Source: Alentia gelatinosa
Taxonomy: Eukaryota > Annelida > Polychaeta > Phyllodocida > Polynoidae
Direction: 5' to 3'
Assembly (NCBI GenBank): GCA_950022655.1
Contig: OX465580.1
Coordinates: forward strand, 126,897,016-126,961,015
DNA: 64,000 nt
Below are positions 45,014 to 58,622 of the stretch, piece after piece. The notes under the pieces are model-generated. The model did no database searches and had not been told where the DNA came from. It saw only the letters and a program-made list of their open reading frames with translations. Both the position numbers and the translations under genes were made by a program. Each line of letters begins with the position of its first letter. Position 1 is the stretch's first letter.

Positions 45014-45605
45014 GTTGTAACCACTCCCATCCACAGCCCCTATCTCGATGTATAATTATTCCGAAATAAATCAACTCTAATAATGATAGTCACAGTGTGG
45101 GATAGTTCTATTCCAATTATCTATGATCAGTTTCAAGATATAATCATCATTCTTTTGAAAAAAAATAAAAAAAAATAAAAAAAAATAAAAAAAATTTGTG
45201 TCAGCTGCCACAGAAAGCACATAAGCCACGTCCTATCTTATCGAGATATAATAATTATTTTATTATATCTGATTAATTAATTCATCCTCCCAGCCATGAT
45301 AAAGGTCACACCCCCCTTGGTCGAAACGTAGGCGATATTGGAATTGTTAATCCCTGTCTACATAAAAAAATGTCTTTAATTGATGCGTGGGTGTTGGTCA
45401 CTACACCTCATAATACCCCTCCATCCCCAAAAGGGCCGGTCACATTGTAATGTGCACCCATTATCTCCATACGGCGAGGAGCGTCGCAGAAGGATGAAAA
45501 CATCTCCGTGATATACTGCCCAGCTCTGGCGCGGCACCTGGTGAGACGCATAGCAACTACATGGTAGGAGAACTTACTAGTGGCGCCGTCTGCCGTATTA
45601 TTACT

Positions 45606-45925
45606 TTCTATAAATTATCCTACCCCTAATATAAAATCCCATAGGCTTAACATTGAGTTTCCGTATGCCACGCTGAATGGCATACGGCGCCTTATATGCC
45701 ACTAGTGGCATACAGAATTGTTATCACGTAATATTCCAAAATCGAGGCGAGGGGTAGGATAAAATCAAAACCTGATTCGTTTTAATCATAGCCACCGTAT
45801 TCCAATCGTGGAGTTTTGGCTCCGGACTTCACTCGGCTTCGCCTCATAAAGTCACTTTGCCAAACTCCAGTCGTGGCATACGGTGGCCAAGATTGAAACT
45901 CATCCAGTTTTACGATATTACTAAA
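45606..45925. mobile_element. Family B inverted-repeat element, copy 3
   Basis: ATCCTACCCCTAATATAAAA and CATAGGCTTAACATTGAG, a small TATGCCAC palindrome, GGGTAGGATAAAATC, then core arms CGTTTTAATCATAGCCACCG / CGGTGGCCAAGATTGAAAC with apex GCTTCGC at 45836-45842. Confidence 0.8.
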
Positions 45926-46345
45926 GCGAGGGTTTACTGTATTTGATATGAGTTGTCAGAATTATAAACTCGTCTCAAAGAAGGTTTTATGTTAAATATA
46001 TCCTATGTAGTGTTTTTTAAGTGCGGTTTACAGCGCTCAATACTTTGCAACAGTGCAGTTGTATAGGTTCTTGGTTTGCGTTGTAAACTGCATTACTGTA
46101 CTTTATCATCCACCGATTACGAAGTCTCCATACTTAACCTATAGGTGTGTAATTCATGGGTCGAAGATTACGAGTGGTGATAATCTCCGTACTACACAGA
46201 GCAGTGGTTAGGGGGGAAAAATTCAATGTGCACAAAATAGTGGGTGAGAAAATCGGCGGTCATTTTGTCTTTTCTTGGATAATTTAGATTTGTAATGCTG
46301 AATAACAAAACCAATATATACTGGTTTGAGATAAACGTGCTTTTT

Positions 46346-46954
46346 ACAGGGTTCGTACATAGACAGTCCAATAAAATTCCAGGCTTTTTTTTTTAGGCTT
46401 TTCCAGTCTCTAATATTTTTTTCCAGGCACATAACAATGTGAATCAATACCATCTTGCTAGTGTATGAAAAGTCATTATTAGTTTTCTGAAGGGTACATA
46501 TCATATCTGGTCGCTGTTTTTAAAACCTTGTCTGATTCATCACCACATTTAGGTAAAATTTCTTCATCTCCCTTACTACCTGTGGAATTTCAGTGGTTTG
46601 GGATAGATGTCTTAAAAAAAAAAATTGGTTTTGCCTTTTTTAAATATGAAGACAAATAATCGCAACCATGCTATATTTTTAGCAATTTGCTATATATGGT
46701 CAAATATTTTTTTTTGAACTATTTAATCCAAGCCACTGAAATTTCTTAGGCAGTCAGGTAAAGTAGTTGAGGAAAGCTAATAATGACCAGAATTTCATAA
46801 ACTAAAAAAAATGTTTCTCTGAAGACTAAATCTTCCAGGCTCTTCCAGGTTTTTCAAGGCTCTCTGAAAGAATTCCAGGCTTTTCCAGGCCTGGAAAACC
46901 CATAAGCATAATTCCAGGCTTTTCTAGGTTTTCCAGGCTCTGTACGAACCCTGT
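46346..46954. mobile_element. Inverted-repeat element, about 609 bp (ACAGGGTTCGTACA ends)
   Basis: ACAGGGTTCGTACA at the left and TGTACGAACCCTGT at the right are perfect complements over 14 bp. Inside, CCAGGCTTTTCCAGG-like words recur near both ends. The CAGGG ends suggest a non-autonomous hAT-like element. I see no matching 8-bp target duplication. Confidence 0.75.
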
Positions 46955-47274
46955 TTTCACTTGAATATCTCAAACTTGGTCTATCGGATGTGCATTTCAA
47001 GACTCCTTGACTCGGGGAATCTGGACGTGGATTTTAATATTTCTGGACTCACAGTTACATATACTGAATGTAGATCTAGAAAACGTGGTTAATAACACTT
47101 CTAACCCCAACCGATGCTACCTTGAAATGACAATTACTCGTCAGATCCAAACCGTTGCTATGCTACCTCCAGGTGAACACTGTCAAAGGAACAGTGCAGC
47201 ATAACAACCACCCTTCACGACTGTGACATCACACAATCGTGGGCGCTCTCCAACCATGATTTAGACAGGGGAGC

Positions 47275-47339
47275 GTTATAGAATATACTGAATGTAAAAA
47301 GGTGGATTTCCACAGAAGAATGGAAAACTGAAATCTCTA
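47275..47339 (+). mobile_element. Family K remnant ending 13 bp from the exon 7 donor
   Basis: ATACTGAATGTAAAAAGGTG, ATTTCCACAGAAGAATGGAA and AACTGAAATCTCT match the right end of the K element at 15706-15973. The end faces the exon. Confidence 0.7.
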
Positions 47340-47352
47340 GTTTCTGACTCAC

Positions 47353-47520
47353 CTCGTGGTGTTTTTGACGTGAACTCTGTGTCGAAGTAGAAGGCGTCAT
47401 CAACGCGGCTGATGGCCGGTTTGAAGGGTGGACTCAACTCCCGCCGGTATAACTTATCCCAGTTGATCGTTGAGAAGAAGGGATGCCGCTTGATGTCCTC
47501 TATACCATTACCGCCTACGC
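47353..47520 (-). CDS. RPS6KA: RSK window exon 7: AGC kinase tail
   Basis: 168 nt: two bases finishing Gly204, residues 205-259, and one base of Asp260. [20 protein letters not shown] ends the kinase core; PPFKP and [11 protein letters not shown] are the AGC C-tail. Thr257 in KTPRD is the ERK-type linker site (T359 in RSK1 / T365 in RSK2). Acceptor TTTCAG, donor GTGAGT. The next intron is the 20.5-kb one. Confidence 0.97.
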
Positions 47521-47599
47521 CTGAAATCACAAATACTGTCGTCTAAATCTGGCTTAAATATCAAACTATAAATAGATCTCACCCCTATAATACCCTGTA

Positions 47600-47912
47600 G
47601 TCCACAAACTCACACATTTTATTGATATATATCTTGATGTATTAGTGTACCTGTCTAGTAGTATCTAAGACTATGTCTAGTAGCATCTATAAGACCTAGA
47701 ATTATTATTTTACTTTCAAGCAGTAGATGTATAAGTAAAACATATACTAAGTGTATTCCTCATCAACCCATCTCATCACATCATTACCTATACCACCCTT
47801 AGTAGCTTAGTTCATAAGTAGCTAGTCGGGATCGGGCGGCAGAACGGCCATCTGGCCGAGCCCGGATACATGTACCATGTTGACCCAATAAAAGTTTTAA
47901 AAAAAACAAAAA
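47600..47912 (+). mobile_element. Possible retroelement 3' end
   Basis: It ends with a GGCCATCTGGCCGAGCCCGG hairpin, TTGACCCAATAAAAGTTTTA and an A-rich tail. The left limit is uncertain and no coding remnant is visible. Confidence 0.35.
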
Positions 47913-48229
47913 ACAAAAAACTATATACTCTTAGCACAAAAATTGTGGTATGAAGAAGGTTTTTTTTTGTGTTACATCACCACTGGGGGTGTTGCTCCAC
48001 GTTTTGCGGATCGCAGAATAGCGATCCGAGGTCGAAAGTATTGCTCCAGATTTTTTTTTTCGGATCGCATCATAATTATGTCGTTATTTATATCCAATTA
48101 AAAACTTAATGAACCTTTCACCTATGACACTGAAAATGCGGTGTTGTAAAAGGTAGCGATACAACATGAAAATAACGATACTACACGATACGATCCGATA
48201 TTACTGGTGCAACGCTTTTCTCTCATTTC

Positions 48230-48540
48230 TAGGAGCAACGACCCCCTGGTATTTTTTCCCCATTGACTTAACATTGGGAACACATATCCAACGCCCATTG
48301 AGTATTTAGAAAGAAAATACTCAATGGCGGATTATGACACAAAAGTTAGCCCATAGGTCAATGTGAAGGGTGAAATTAATTCAGAAACCTATTCAAGTTT
48401 ACGGTCAGAGCTCGATCCCATCTCATTTGAATCGCGTTGTAATTCAGGTGGCTTCACCTTGTGAATTACTACCTGATTCAAACTCGATGGGATACAAGCT
48501 CTGACCATAAACTTTCGTCTGGTATCATTCTTTATCTCAC
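48230..48540. mobile_element. Family A inverted-repeat element, copy 6
   Basis: CCCATTGACTTAACATTGGG, GCCCATTGAGTATTTAGAAA, then core arms CAAGTTTACGGTCAGAGCTC / GAGCTCTGACCATAAACTTT-type. The apex reads GGCTTCACCTTG, a changed form of GCTTCGC. Confidence 0.75.
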
Positions 48541-48795
48541 CTCTGATATTTTCTCCCCATTGACCTAACATTGTTAACACATCTCCAACGCCCATTGAGT
48601 ATTTAGAAAAAAATACTCAATGGCGGATTATGTCACAAAAGTTAGCCCATTAGTCAATGTAAAGGGTGAAATAAATTCAGAAACCTATTCAAGTTTAGGG
48701 TCAGAGCTCGTATCCCATTGAGTTTGAATTGCGAAGTAATTCACAAGGCGAAGCCGCATGAATTTCATAGCGATTCAAACGAGATGGGCTGTGGC
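48540..48795. mobile_element. Family A inverted-repeat element, copy 7
   Basis: A direct neighbour of copy 6, sharing ATTTTCTCCCCATTGACCTA and CAAGTTTAGGGTCAGAGCTC. The apex has GCGAAGC at 48748-48754. The second arm is cut after AAACGAGATGGGCTG, where family K2 begins. Confidence 0.75.
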
Positions 48796-48880
48796 TGGAT
48801 TGGGTAATTCAAAATTAAACAAGGAAGAATACTTTTTTATTCTGAAAATGATTACATGAATTTTAACATTGAAAACAAAA
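48793..48880 (+). mobile_element. Family K2 remnant ending 11 bp from the exon 6 donor
   Basis: GGCTGTGGCTGGATTGGG, AAACAAGGAAGAA, TTCTGAAAATGA and TTAACATTGAAAAC line up with 52232-52340. Its end faces the exon, as at exons 4 and 7. Confidence 0.7.
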
Positions 48881-48891
48881 TGAAGACCTAC

Positions 48892-48980
48892 CTAATCTGT
48901 TGGCCGGATTTCGTTTAAATAGTGCCCGGAGAAGGCTCTGTGCTTCTGGACTCAGGAACTGTGGCATGCCAAGCTTAGCT
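48892..48980 (-). CDS. RPS6KA: RSK window exon 6: C-lobe of N-terminal kinase
   Basis: 89 nt: one base finishing Lys174, residues 175-203, one base of Gly204. [20 protein letters not shown] then FKRNPANRL is highly conserved in RSKs; Arg202 belongs to the NRLG motif of AGC kinases. Acceptor TTGCAG, donor GTAGGT. Confidence 0.97.
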
Positions 48981-49429
48981 CTGCAACAAAAAGAAGTCGA
49001 CTTCAAGTCCCTGATATGTGATAAACCTATACGGCATATATCCCATGATCCATGGGCGCCACCATGACGCCCCCCCCCCCCCCTCGAGTAGGTGTTCTTC
49101 ACTAAAGGAGGTGAAAAAGTAGGTGTTCTTCACTAAAGGAGGTGGAAGAGAAGTGAGTGATAATTGGGAAATGTCACAACTTTAGCCTTGCTCACATATT
49201 TATATAAACTGTTCCATATGGAAAATATCATGTCTTGGGTTTAGTTATTATGTCATCCTACTTTGGGATGGGTGTAGAGAGTCAAGGGAACCATGGTAAA
49301 ATATTGAAAAGCAGTTGAATTTGGTAAGGACAAAGAACCAGAATACAGGTTTGTCCCCCGACCACCTAGTGACTGCTTCGTGAACTAACAATGGCTCTGT
49401 CCCATATAAAAGCACACAGACCATAACCC

Positions 49430-49700
49430 AGGGATGTTGTAGACAATAATCGATGATTTTTTTGGCGGACGGCCGTAAACCACGAGTGGTTTACAGGTCC
49501 GACCGTCCAAAAACATCAATTGTTGTATATCTTACCCATGGACATTAATAATACTCTCTATTCCTGGAAATTTGATAATAGGTTTGGAAAAGCCGTAGAC
49601 CACGGGTGTGGTTTACGGCCACTAATAAACAATGTGTAGTGGTTTACTGCGGCCCCATACATTGTCAATGGGGACTTCATAACCAATGGGTAAGAAAGTT
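49430..49700. mobile_element. Family F foldback element, copy 4
   Basis: The core pairs GGCGGACGGCCGTAAACCAC with GTGGTTTACAGGTCCGACCGTCC-type sequence. The flank has GTAGTGGTTTACTG and CCCATACATTGTCAATGGGG. The core differs from copies 1, 2 and 5 but both arms changed together. Confidence 0.7.
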
Positions 49701-49704
49701 GGGG

Positions 49705-50055
49705 TCATGGAAAAAGGAATAGTAAGAGAAAACGTGGTTACTGAGCCCGAAGGGATGCCCGTTTGAGGTCTTTTGATGCCATAAATACGTCCTGATGCCG
49801 CAGGCAGAGGGACGCATTTATGGCATCAAAAGGCCGAGAATGGCATCCCTACAGGCTCAGTCACTACGTTTTCTTATTATTACATACCTAGATATTTAAA
49901 AAAACGCAATTTTATATACTTATGTTATGTACCACCTGACCCGATAGTCACAGTGCGCCCGAATATTTAATACGGGCACAGTGCGCCCGAACAATATTTA
50001 TACTGCACCCGTAGCAGCGGGTAGTATTTCATAGACGTTCGGCTATAGGTATGTA
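49705..50055. mobile_element. Family I inverted-repeat element, copy 2
   Basis: AGAAAACGTGGTTACTGAGC pairs with CTCAGTCACTACGTTTTCTT. The inner stem is CTTTTGATGCCATAAATACG / GCATTTATGGCATCAAAAGG. The flank has GCGCCCGAACAATATTTATA, matching the ATGTTCGGGC text of copy 1. Confidence 0.72.
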
Positions 50056-50500
50056 ATAATATATATTTTTCATCAATGAAATCGGTCTTAAATATAGAAG
50101 TCTTCTAGATTTCTTTGAAAAAGTTTAGGTCATTGTCTCGCTATGGATGAGAGGGTTGAAAATCCACTGAAAGGTGGGAGTCTGTAAACCGTGATATGGG
50201 TTCACACGCAGCCACTAAATTATGCTAACGCCTCGCGAACTGAATGACCTTCCATGTTTACTTGCTTAACAATTGATCACCGCTAATAGACCACATTGTT
50301 GTCGTGTAAAATGCATTACAAATAAATTCAATTCCCTTGTGCCGTCACTGTTCTTTGTTGCTATGTTACACTGATTTTTCTTCTCAGAAAAAAATAGCAA
50401 TAGATTTCATAGAAGGGGATAGGGATGACGTGGGGATTCAATGATAAGATTAGCTTGTAGAAGGAATATTTTTAGCCCAGAACAATCTACATCAACCTAC

Positions 50501-50571
50501 TTGAGGATCATTGTCATGGTTTCTTTCCGGTTGTTTCCTTGGAAGGGAAGTGCACCTGTTAGCATTTCAAA
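50501..50571 (-). CDS. RPS6KA: RSK window exon 5: short N-kinase exon
   Basis: 71 nt, residues 151-173 plus two bases of Lys174: [20 protein letters not shown] then MIL. It matches the RSK consensus FEMLTG-LPFQG. Acceptor TTTCAG after a T-rich tract; donor GTAGGT. Confidence 0.96.
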
Positions 50572-50904
50572 CTGAAAGAGAAAAAAAAACAGGATACAAA
50601 GATGTATATAAAACAAATTCTTTGTAAGTTTGATCGATATCAAGCTGGTGTTATGAGGTAGAGCTATCACTTTACAAGAAAAGCAAATTCTGGAAATTGA
50701 TCTAGTCGATTCAATGCATGGATATATTACGATAACGGAACACTTCATCTAGCAATCACTGATAGGATATTCAAACGGCAGGATGGAATTTGGAAAGAAA
50801 AAAACAGCAACTTAAATAAGTGTAGTTTATCTAATGATCCTTAAGGATTTAATGGAAACGCATGTAATACCACTTTAAAACAGCATCCCTACACTCTGCT
50901 GTAC

Positions 50905-51140
50905 AAGATTGTCAGTTGGGGGTAATGGAAAAAAAAAAAATTATGTGAAATTTACTGCCTCAGAAACACTGAGAAAACATGGAAAACACATAGTTATTGT
51001 CCAAAGAAATGGGGCAGGGGTGTGTGGAGAGGTTTGAACCATTATTTATCAATGTGAATGTGGTCCAATCTATTCTCTCATTATCTTTACACAAGAAAAG
51101 AAAAATTATAAACTGAAAATGAGAAAACTGCCATCTCTGG
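50905..51140 (+). mobile_element. Family K element copy
   Basis: GATTGTCAGTTGGGGGTAAT at the left, GGGGCAGGGGTGTGTGGAGA inside, AAACTGCCATCTCTGG at the right. The first bases of the left end have changed. Confidence 0.7.
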
Positions 51141-51727
51141 ATGTTAGAGAATCACAACTATGAGAACGCCGTACAAAGTTTTCAGGGATTTCAATAAACT
51201 CTGACATTCCCGCTACAATCTGATATTAATATATACGTGTGTCCGAATGTCTGTTAAAAACTACCCGCTGCCAGGGGTGCAATAGAAATAATGTTCCTGC
51301 CCATTATTAAAGCGAATTTGTAAGTCATTAATTATTCAAAGGTATATATGATAATAAGCAACCGTCCTCACTGTGAACGAAACGGTTCTTGTTCTCGGTC
51401 AGTCGTCTATTTCATTCAGCCTTCTGTTTATGGCGGCAGGCCGTATGGAATCGGCGACTGACTGTTTCATAACAACTATACGTATTGCTATGCGTGTTGC
51501 TATGCGACAACGTCACAGTGACGTCATAGCTGCACCGATGTATTGTTTACAGTTTGCATGCTTCAAAAGCATGGTTGCCTCTCTGTTTACACCATTTGCA
51601 AACTTTATAATAGTTTTCTGGGTTATTTGCGAAAATTGGCCTCAGTTGGTGTGTCCGTTTTTTGTACCATATCGAACGATATATGACGATATATGGGAGG
51701 AGAACCTGAGCCTCGATACATAATTAG

Positions 51728-52015
51728 AAGGAAACCGACGAGATGAGAATAACTTGACCCGTACTCCACCGCGTTTGACTGCGGAGTAATTCACTCAGCT
51801 TCGCTTCATGAATTACGCTGCGGTCAAACGAGGTGGAGTGCAGACCAAGTTATTCTCATCGAGTGGGTTTCTGATTTTATCTCACCCCGTATAACATCAT
51901 TTATTGCTGGAATAACTCGCCAAATTAGCCATTGAGTATCGGGTACAATACTTTCACGGCCGTGGAGTACGAGTTCCTAACGTTAAGCCTATGGAGAAAA
52001 ATACCGGGGTGAGAT
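51728..52015. mobile_element. Family A inverted-repeat element, copy 2
   Basis: Inverted relative to 13402-13700. Core arms GTACTCCACCGCGTTTGACT / GTCAAACGAGGTGGAGT with apex GCTTCGC at 51798-51804, then TTTATCTCACCCCG, GTTAAGCCTATGGAG and the end CCGGGGTGAGATAA. Confidence 0.8.
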
Positions 52016-52087
52016 AACTCATAATATATGTACCCCTAGCAGCGGTATGTAACTGTAGAGTGTTGGGAAATGGGTATATAGGAATAG

Positions 52088-52805
<718 letters not shown>

Positions 52806-54179
52806 CTAACTAAAAATAAAAACAAAAGTGGAAATATTTCCCATGAGGTATTTGCAGCCTCAGAGAGACAGACAAATGTATGGAAAACATGTTGGTGTTG
52901 GTAATACCAGAACTAAATTAACATACTGTATACAGGCCCAAAAACTGTCCACATTATTCTATATCATTACCAGTTCACATTTTGCACTTATACTAGTTAT
53001 CATGGGGTATAAGCTCTGTATATGTAAATCAGGTTTATTATTCGAAATTTTGCTGGATAGCCTCATTTTATTTGTATTTGTTATCATAAAAACAAATATG
53101 TCATTGCTACCTTTGATAAACTCTATTGTCAATACTATTCAAATTTGCTGCTCATAATGTTCCTACCCATAATCATCGCTATTTTTTCATGTAATTCTTT
53201 GTGTGAGTCTGGTTAACACCTTGAACTGTTCTTAACTTGGTAGGTGGAGGGACTGAAACCATCCTATGTTCCATGCCTCTGTCTCACACATTTTAGCAGT
53301 CTGACTCTCCTGATTGACTATTGCTGCAGGCAATGTGCTGCAAACCGAGCTAGATTTTTCAACTCATTGTTGACTCTATACAAGTTGGCAGGTCAGATTC
53401 AGCTCGCTTTGTGCACGGCAGGTAGTCAGGAAACCTTTTCTATCGAAACAGACTCGGGACTGAAAGGCAACACGTGGCGCTACCTGGGTACATTTACACA
53501 CATTTCTCGGAAGCAGTTCACCTTCTAGACACGAGATGGCGGCACCATGTTCTACCAGTTCACAGAAATCAGATTGAAGGTCTATATTGAAGTCAGATAT
53601 GAGCAGGGGTTCCAGAACTCACAAAGACAAGAGGACTGCCTTTGTGGGTATCATAACACAAGGATATATCACACAGAAGCTGATGTTTCATAATTAAAAT
53701 CACGGTGTTAAAATGTTGGATATCATTTTCAGATACAAGAAATATCAGCGCTTCAGCCCACTGCCACATGGCGTCGCCACCAATCATGAATGTAAGCTAG
53801 CGCCCCGCCTGGGGATTCCTGGAACTACAAACTAGGGCTACGTAGGATGTAGATTGGCAACCAACCCCTTCTACGACATAGGGGTTGGTCGGGTTAAATC
53901 ACACACGGTATCCCCTGGGTATCCCTTTTGCGTTCGCCTCCAACCGAGTTTTATTCTATGTATACTATAAAACCAGATATACCTAATATGAAAAAAAAAA
54001 CCAACAAAAAAACAACCTAATATGAAATATCCATTGCTAAGAAATTGACAAAGATACCAAGATTTACGTTCAATATATCATGAAATAATACACAGGAAAG
54101 GAAATAAGAAAATGAATAATTGGCTTCGACGTTATGACATCACACACTCTACAAGCAGTACAAAAGATCTGGTAGGAGA

Positions 54180-54370
54180 GTAACAAACAGGTCCCGCTAC
54201 TGGGTCAAGGTGGCCACATATCTAACCCGACCAGAGCTAATTTTGTGTAGCTCTGGTTACCAGTGTACGTAGGATGCCCACTAGCCACCAGAGCTACCGT
54301 CTGGTCTGGTTAAATCCATGGCTACCTCGACCCACTACAGGAACATGTCTGTTACTCTCCTGCAAGACCC
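54180..54370. repeat. Dispersed repeat that supplies the 39-bp satellite unit
   Basis: CACTAGCCACCAGAGCTACC, TGGTTAAATCCATGGCTACC and GTCTGTTACTCTCCTGCAAG match the satellite flank at 19880-19960 (GGTTAAATCCGTGGCCACC, CTATTACTCTCCACGCAG). The 43546-43640 copy is of the same kind. Confidence 0.65.
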
Positions 54371-54741
54371 TTTTTGCTGCTTGGAGAGTGTGTTATTTCA
54401 TAACCTCGAAGCCAATTTTCCATTTTTGTATATCCTTTCCAGTGTATCTTTTTTCTCGAAATATAATGAACACACACGTTAGTTTCTTTATCAATTTGTT
54501 TACTTGTTAATATTTCCTATTAGTATGACTGCTTTTAGGATGCATAGAACAAAATTACATAGCTCAAGGCGCACACAGCAGATACCGTATGTGATTTAAC
54601 CCGTCCAACCCCTATATCGTAGCTCAGCGCAGACAGGGGTCTGTCTACGTGAGATTATACGACTGTTAAATTCTCTAGATTACCTGTTGTCTTTCTAATT
54701 CAGGGATAAATTTATCATCAATAGGGGGCATCCATAGATTA

Positions 54742-54942
<201 letters not shown>

Positions 54943-55254
54943 CTACAAAGAGAAGCACAAGTGTCACTCAATTCTCAGTCCTGTCGGGGGGAAAAATATG
55001 CACAGAACTTTCAGACTCAAAGCTTTTTTTCTTCTTTTTTTTTTTTAAAGTTTATTTCTGACGAAAAACAGTTCACAGAAAAACAGACCGTGATCTTCCA
55101 CTGCTTCCGTCACATGAGAACAGACAATGACAAAGCTTGATTCAACCTCTTCATCCGCTGCAAAATCAAATATACCTCGGAGTAGTGTTTTAATTAGAAA
55201 AAGATGCACTGCTTTAACGCAAATGAGATCATGGGCCTCTCATGAATACAATAT

Positions 55255-55600
55255 TAGGATAAAGAAGAAACCAGCATGTTTTGGTCAAATTCGTCCTCCT
55301 CGGTGAGTTTCATGAGGAGTGATGTGAACGAGGTGACAACCAAGAGAATATCACCAACGAGTATAGTCTATACTCGTTGATATCACCTAGCGTTCAAAAG
55401 AGTTGGAGCATAACGATTTTGACCAAAACAAGAGGTTTTCTGTATTTATCTCACCCCTGTACACACTAACTAAAAGAACGGACGTTGCATAGGATATAAA
55501 CCATGGAGAAAGTACTGCAATACTCGTAGGTGCATGGAGAATGGGTTCTCAATGTTAAGCCCATGGGACAAAAATACCTTCCCCTCTTTGCCCCTCCCCC
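55255..55600. mobile_element. Family A inverted-repeat element, copy 4
   Basis: Inverted relative to copy 3. Arms GTTTTGGTCAAATTCGTC and CGATTTTGACCAAAAC, an inner stem GAGAATATCACCAACGAGTA / TACTCGTTGATATCACC, then TTTATCTCACCCC and CAATGTTAAGCCCATGGGA. Confidence 0.72.
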
Positions 55601-55805
55601 GGTCATGTCTGTCCTATTAGTTATTTTGATTCAATTGATACTTCTGAATGTTTTTACAACCACACTGAAGATGTATACGATCTCTTACACTCACTTGACA
55701 TGAAGTGTTATGCAGCACCTATGTTCACACTCTATTCTATCAGGTGAAGGATTTAAGTGTCTATCAAATACAAGCAGCAATAATTTCATCATCGTATTTA
55801 TATAG

Positions 55806-56137
55806 AACGTCCTGACCATGCTTTACATGTCACAGAACGAGATGCTAATTTACGGTATGTACGGACCGAGGCGTTTACGCCGAGTTCCGTACAAACGGTA
55901 AATTAGCATATAGTTCTGTGACTTGTACAAGCATGGTTGGACGTTATATATTTACTATATACCCGAATTTAAAAAAAAAATCAATTTAATTTTTCTCAAC
56001 AACCAAAATTTGAATAAATGTGTATGGGTAGGTAGTCCGTATTTTGGTGTACGGACCACTGGTCCATACAGTATTTTTACGTCATATACCGAAACTGTAC
56101 GTATTTACAGTATATACGGCATAGGTATATAGTAAAA
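55806..56137. mobile_element. Family H inverted-repeat element, copy 2
   Basis: Arms ACGTCCTGACCATGC... and GTGACTTGTACAAGCATGG with inner stem GCTAATTTACGGTATGTACG / GTACAAACGGTAAATTAGC. Right part: GTCCGTATTTTGGTGTACGG and TACGTATTTACAGTATATAC. Confidence 0.78.
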
Positions 56138-56606
56138 TGCTTCATTTTTTGAGCTGGTATGTGGTAATTGTTATTGACTGATCTTCCTTTAACATCTTGC
56201 AGAATCAATATCACGGATATATCGTTGTAATTGAATATTCTAAATGTCATTAAACACTGCTATTGGTTCGGCAGAGGTTGTAGCCTCTGGCGAGTTACTG
56301 AGCTCTGCTGTACGAAAATACTCACTACACACACTGCACCACTCACCTACTGCGCAACAGCAAACTGCGCTCTTACTGCCAGGTCGTCGCTCATACAACC
56401 AATACGGCACATATTTTACCCACCCACCCCCATCCTTTTTTTCATTTCATATCTCATTCTCCTCATCCGCATTTAATTACAAATACATTTTGTATTTACT
56501 TATCTAACAATTTATCGATACTTTTAGTAATTCTATACTCCAATCATTATTGAAAACATAATAAAATCTTCCCACAAAAATCAATCCCCCCCCCCCCCCA
56601 ATTTTA

Positions 56607-57275
<669 letters not shown>

Positions 57276-57622
57276 ATCTTTTAAAGGGGATAACAAAGAA
57301 GTACGACCGAGTTTTAAACTTGAAATCTGTATTTCAGGGCACTACTCTGCCAGCCTTAACGTGACGATGGATTCAATTTGAAATCTTTTTTAGGGGGTAA
57401 GGGAGTTAAATCTTCTCGTTTATTAGCAGTGGCCGATAGAGATTTTCCACTGATAGGTCTATATTCCCAATGGGTCGTGTCCCATAGGGTCAACGGATTC
57501 TTTGGCATGGATCCCACCCTATTGTTTGCCCCAGCGGCTACTTGGTTACCAGTTTGCTTATCAATGCCCAACAGGGTCACGAAACGCTGACTAAGCATTA
57601 TGTATCCCCAGTCATCTGAGTA

Positions 57623-58030
57623 TAGGCCCGTTTCCATTGGCCGACGAAAAGGGTGTAGATTTTTCGTGATCTCTTATAGCCCATTTCCATTTGCCATCAC
57701 CGATATAGTCAGGAACCAGCGATGGACCTTTATCACTGTTCACGCAAAATGGAAATAGGCTATTAGGAGAACTAAAAAAAATCTACACGGACTAAGGAAA
57801 AAACCGGAAATCTAAAACCCGTATATTGGAACAGAATGGCTATGAATCGATATACACATGTATACATCATTTCTCTCGACTTTTGTAACTGTTAGTGTTT
57901 AAAAAAAGATAAATATGAAACTAAACAGGAAATGTCACCTAGTATTGTAGGTGTGTAGGAAATATTGGAATTCCGTCATTTGTCGGCATCCCTGTACACC
58001 CTTTTCGTCGGCCAACGGACACGGGCCTTA
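57623..58030. mobile_element. Inverted-repeat element, 408 bp (TAGGCCCGTTTCCATTGGCC ends)
   Basis: Left TAGGCCCGTTTCCATTGGCC then GACGAAAAGGGTGTA; the right end is its complement with few changes (36 bp). The same GGCCGACGAAAA end occurs near 35897. An internal GCCCATTTCCATTTGCCATC hints at an older nested copy. Confidence 0.82.
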
Positions 58031-58586
58031 AGCCTTGTATCATCTACATGCCGTCCTTCCTTCCCCAACGCTTCACCCCCATATATATGCGACCTAGCAC
58101 GTATCACAGCGCCATAAAGCATGGTCCACAAAGCAAGGCAATCTGACCCATAAAATGAGCCCCACCAATGTAGATCTATCTGTTTTCAATTTGCCGCGGC
58201 TCGGCGTCATTCAGGTCGCGGTGATTGGCGAGGGGCCACGCACATCCTCCAGGGTCTGGGGGTGAGGCGGGCAGAGGGCAGTTGGTGGTGGGCAGTAACC
58301 GGGCAGCAGGGAGGGCAGCAGTGAGGCTGGCCTGACAGGATGTCAGCTGTCATTAAACTCCATATAAATCTATACCCCTTCGTATAAGCCCTACCTCTCA
58401 TATTAATCTCCATATGAATCTCCATAAATCCTATAAATCTCCATAGAATTAACCTGGTGTAACTGTATGCAATAAATTATTTATATGTCACGGGTGACAT
58501 ATTAAGTCATAACGTGTGATGGGGTAGGATAAAATCTGAATGTCAATTTTATATAATTGTTTAAAAAGCTCAGAGGAGACGAGGCA

Positions 58587-58622
<36 letters not shown>

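Larger units (their letters stand above)
26812..47352 (-). other. Intron 7 of the RSK model, 20.5 kb
   Basis: The longest intron, placed between the first kinase domain and the linker. Searched on both strands, it shows no second gene that I can support. Contents: a three-copy repeat at 26930-27590, family A, B, F and G elements, SINE copies 10 and 11, pogo-like elements, element L copy 2, possible retroelement tails at 30890-31346 and 38700-39021, a GC-rich array at 43117-43480 and a 46.3-kb inverted-repeat element. Stretches 28000-28570, 33050-34450, 42000-42930 and 43640-44300 hold nothing I can name. Confidence 0.8.
47521..48891 (-). other. Intron 6 of the RSK model
   Basis: 1.4 kb. Contents: a possible retroelement tail (47600-47912), two family A elements in tandem (48230-48795) and a family K2 remnant at 48793-48880. 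47930-48225 shows only a local inverted repeat of GATCGCA/TGCGATC type words around 48008-48065. Confidence 0.85.
48981..50500 (-). other. Intron 5 of the RSK model
   Basis: 1.5 kb. A direct duplication of GTAGGTGTTCTTCACTAAAG lies at 49088 and 49120 next to a poly-C run (49070-49083). Family F copy 4 and family I copy 2 follow. 50060-50500 shows no gene or clear repeat. Confidence 0.85.

Noticed and set aside
45280..45345. A fifth CTGA...CGAAAC hairpin (CATGATAAAGG...GGTCGAAACG)
   Set aside because: The GAAACG end is there but the stem does not pair well and the CTGAAGA word is absent.
51373..51723. Plus frame of 116 codons
   Set aside because: No domain, no similarity I recognise; it falls within the RSK intron and its composition is ordinary.
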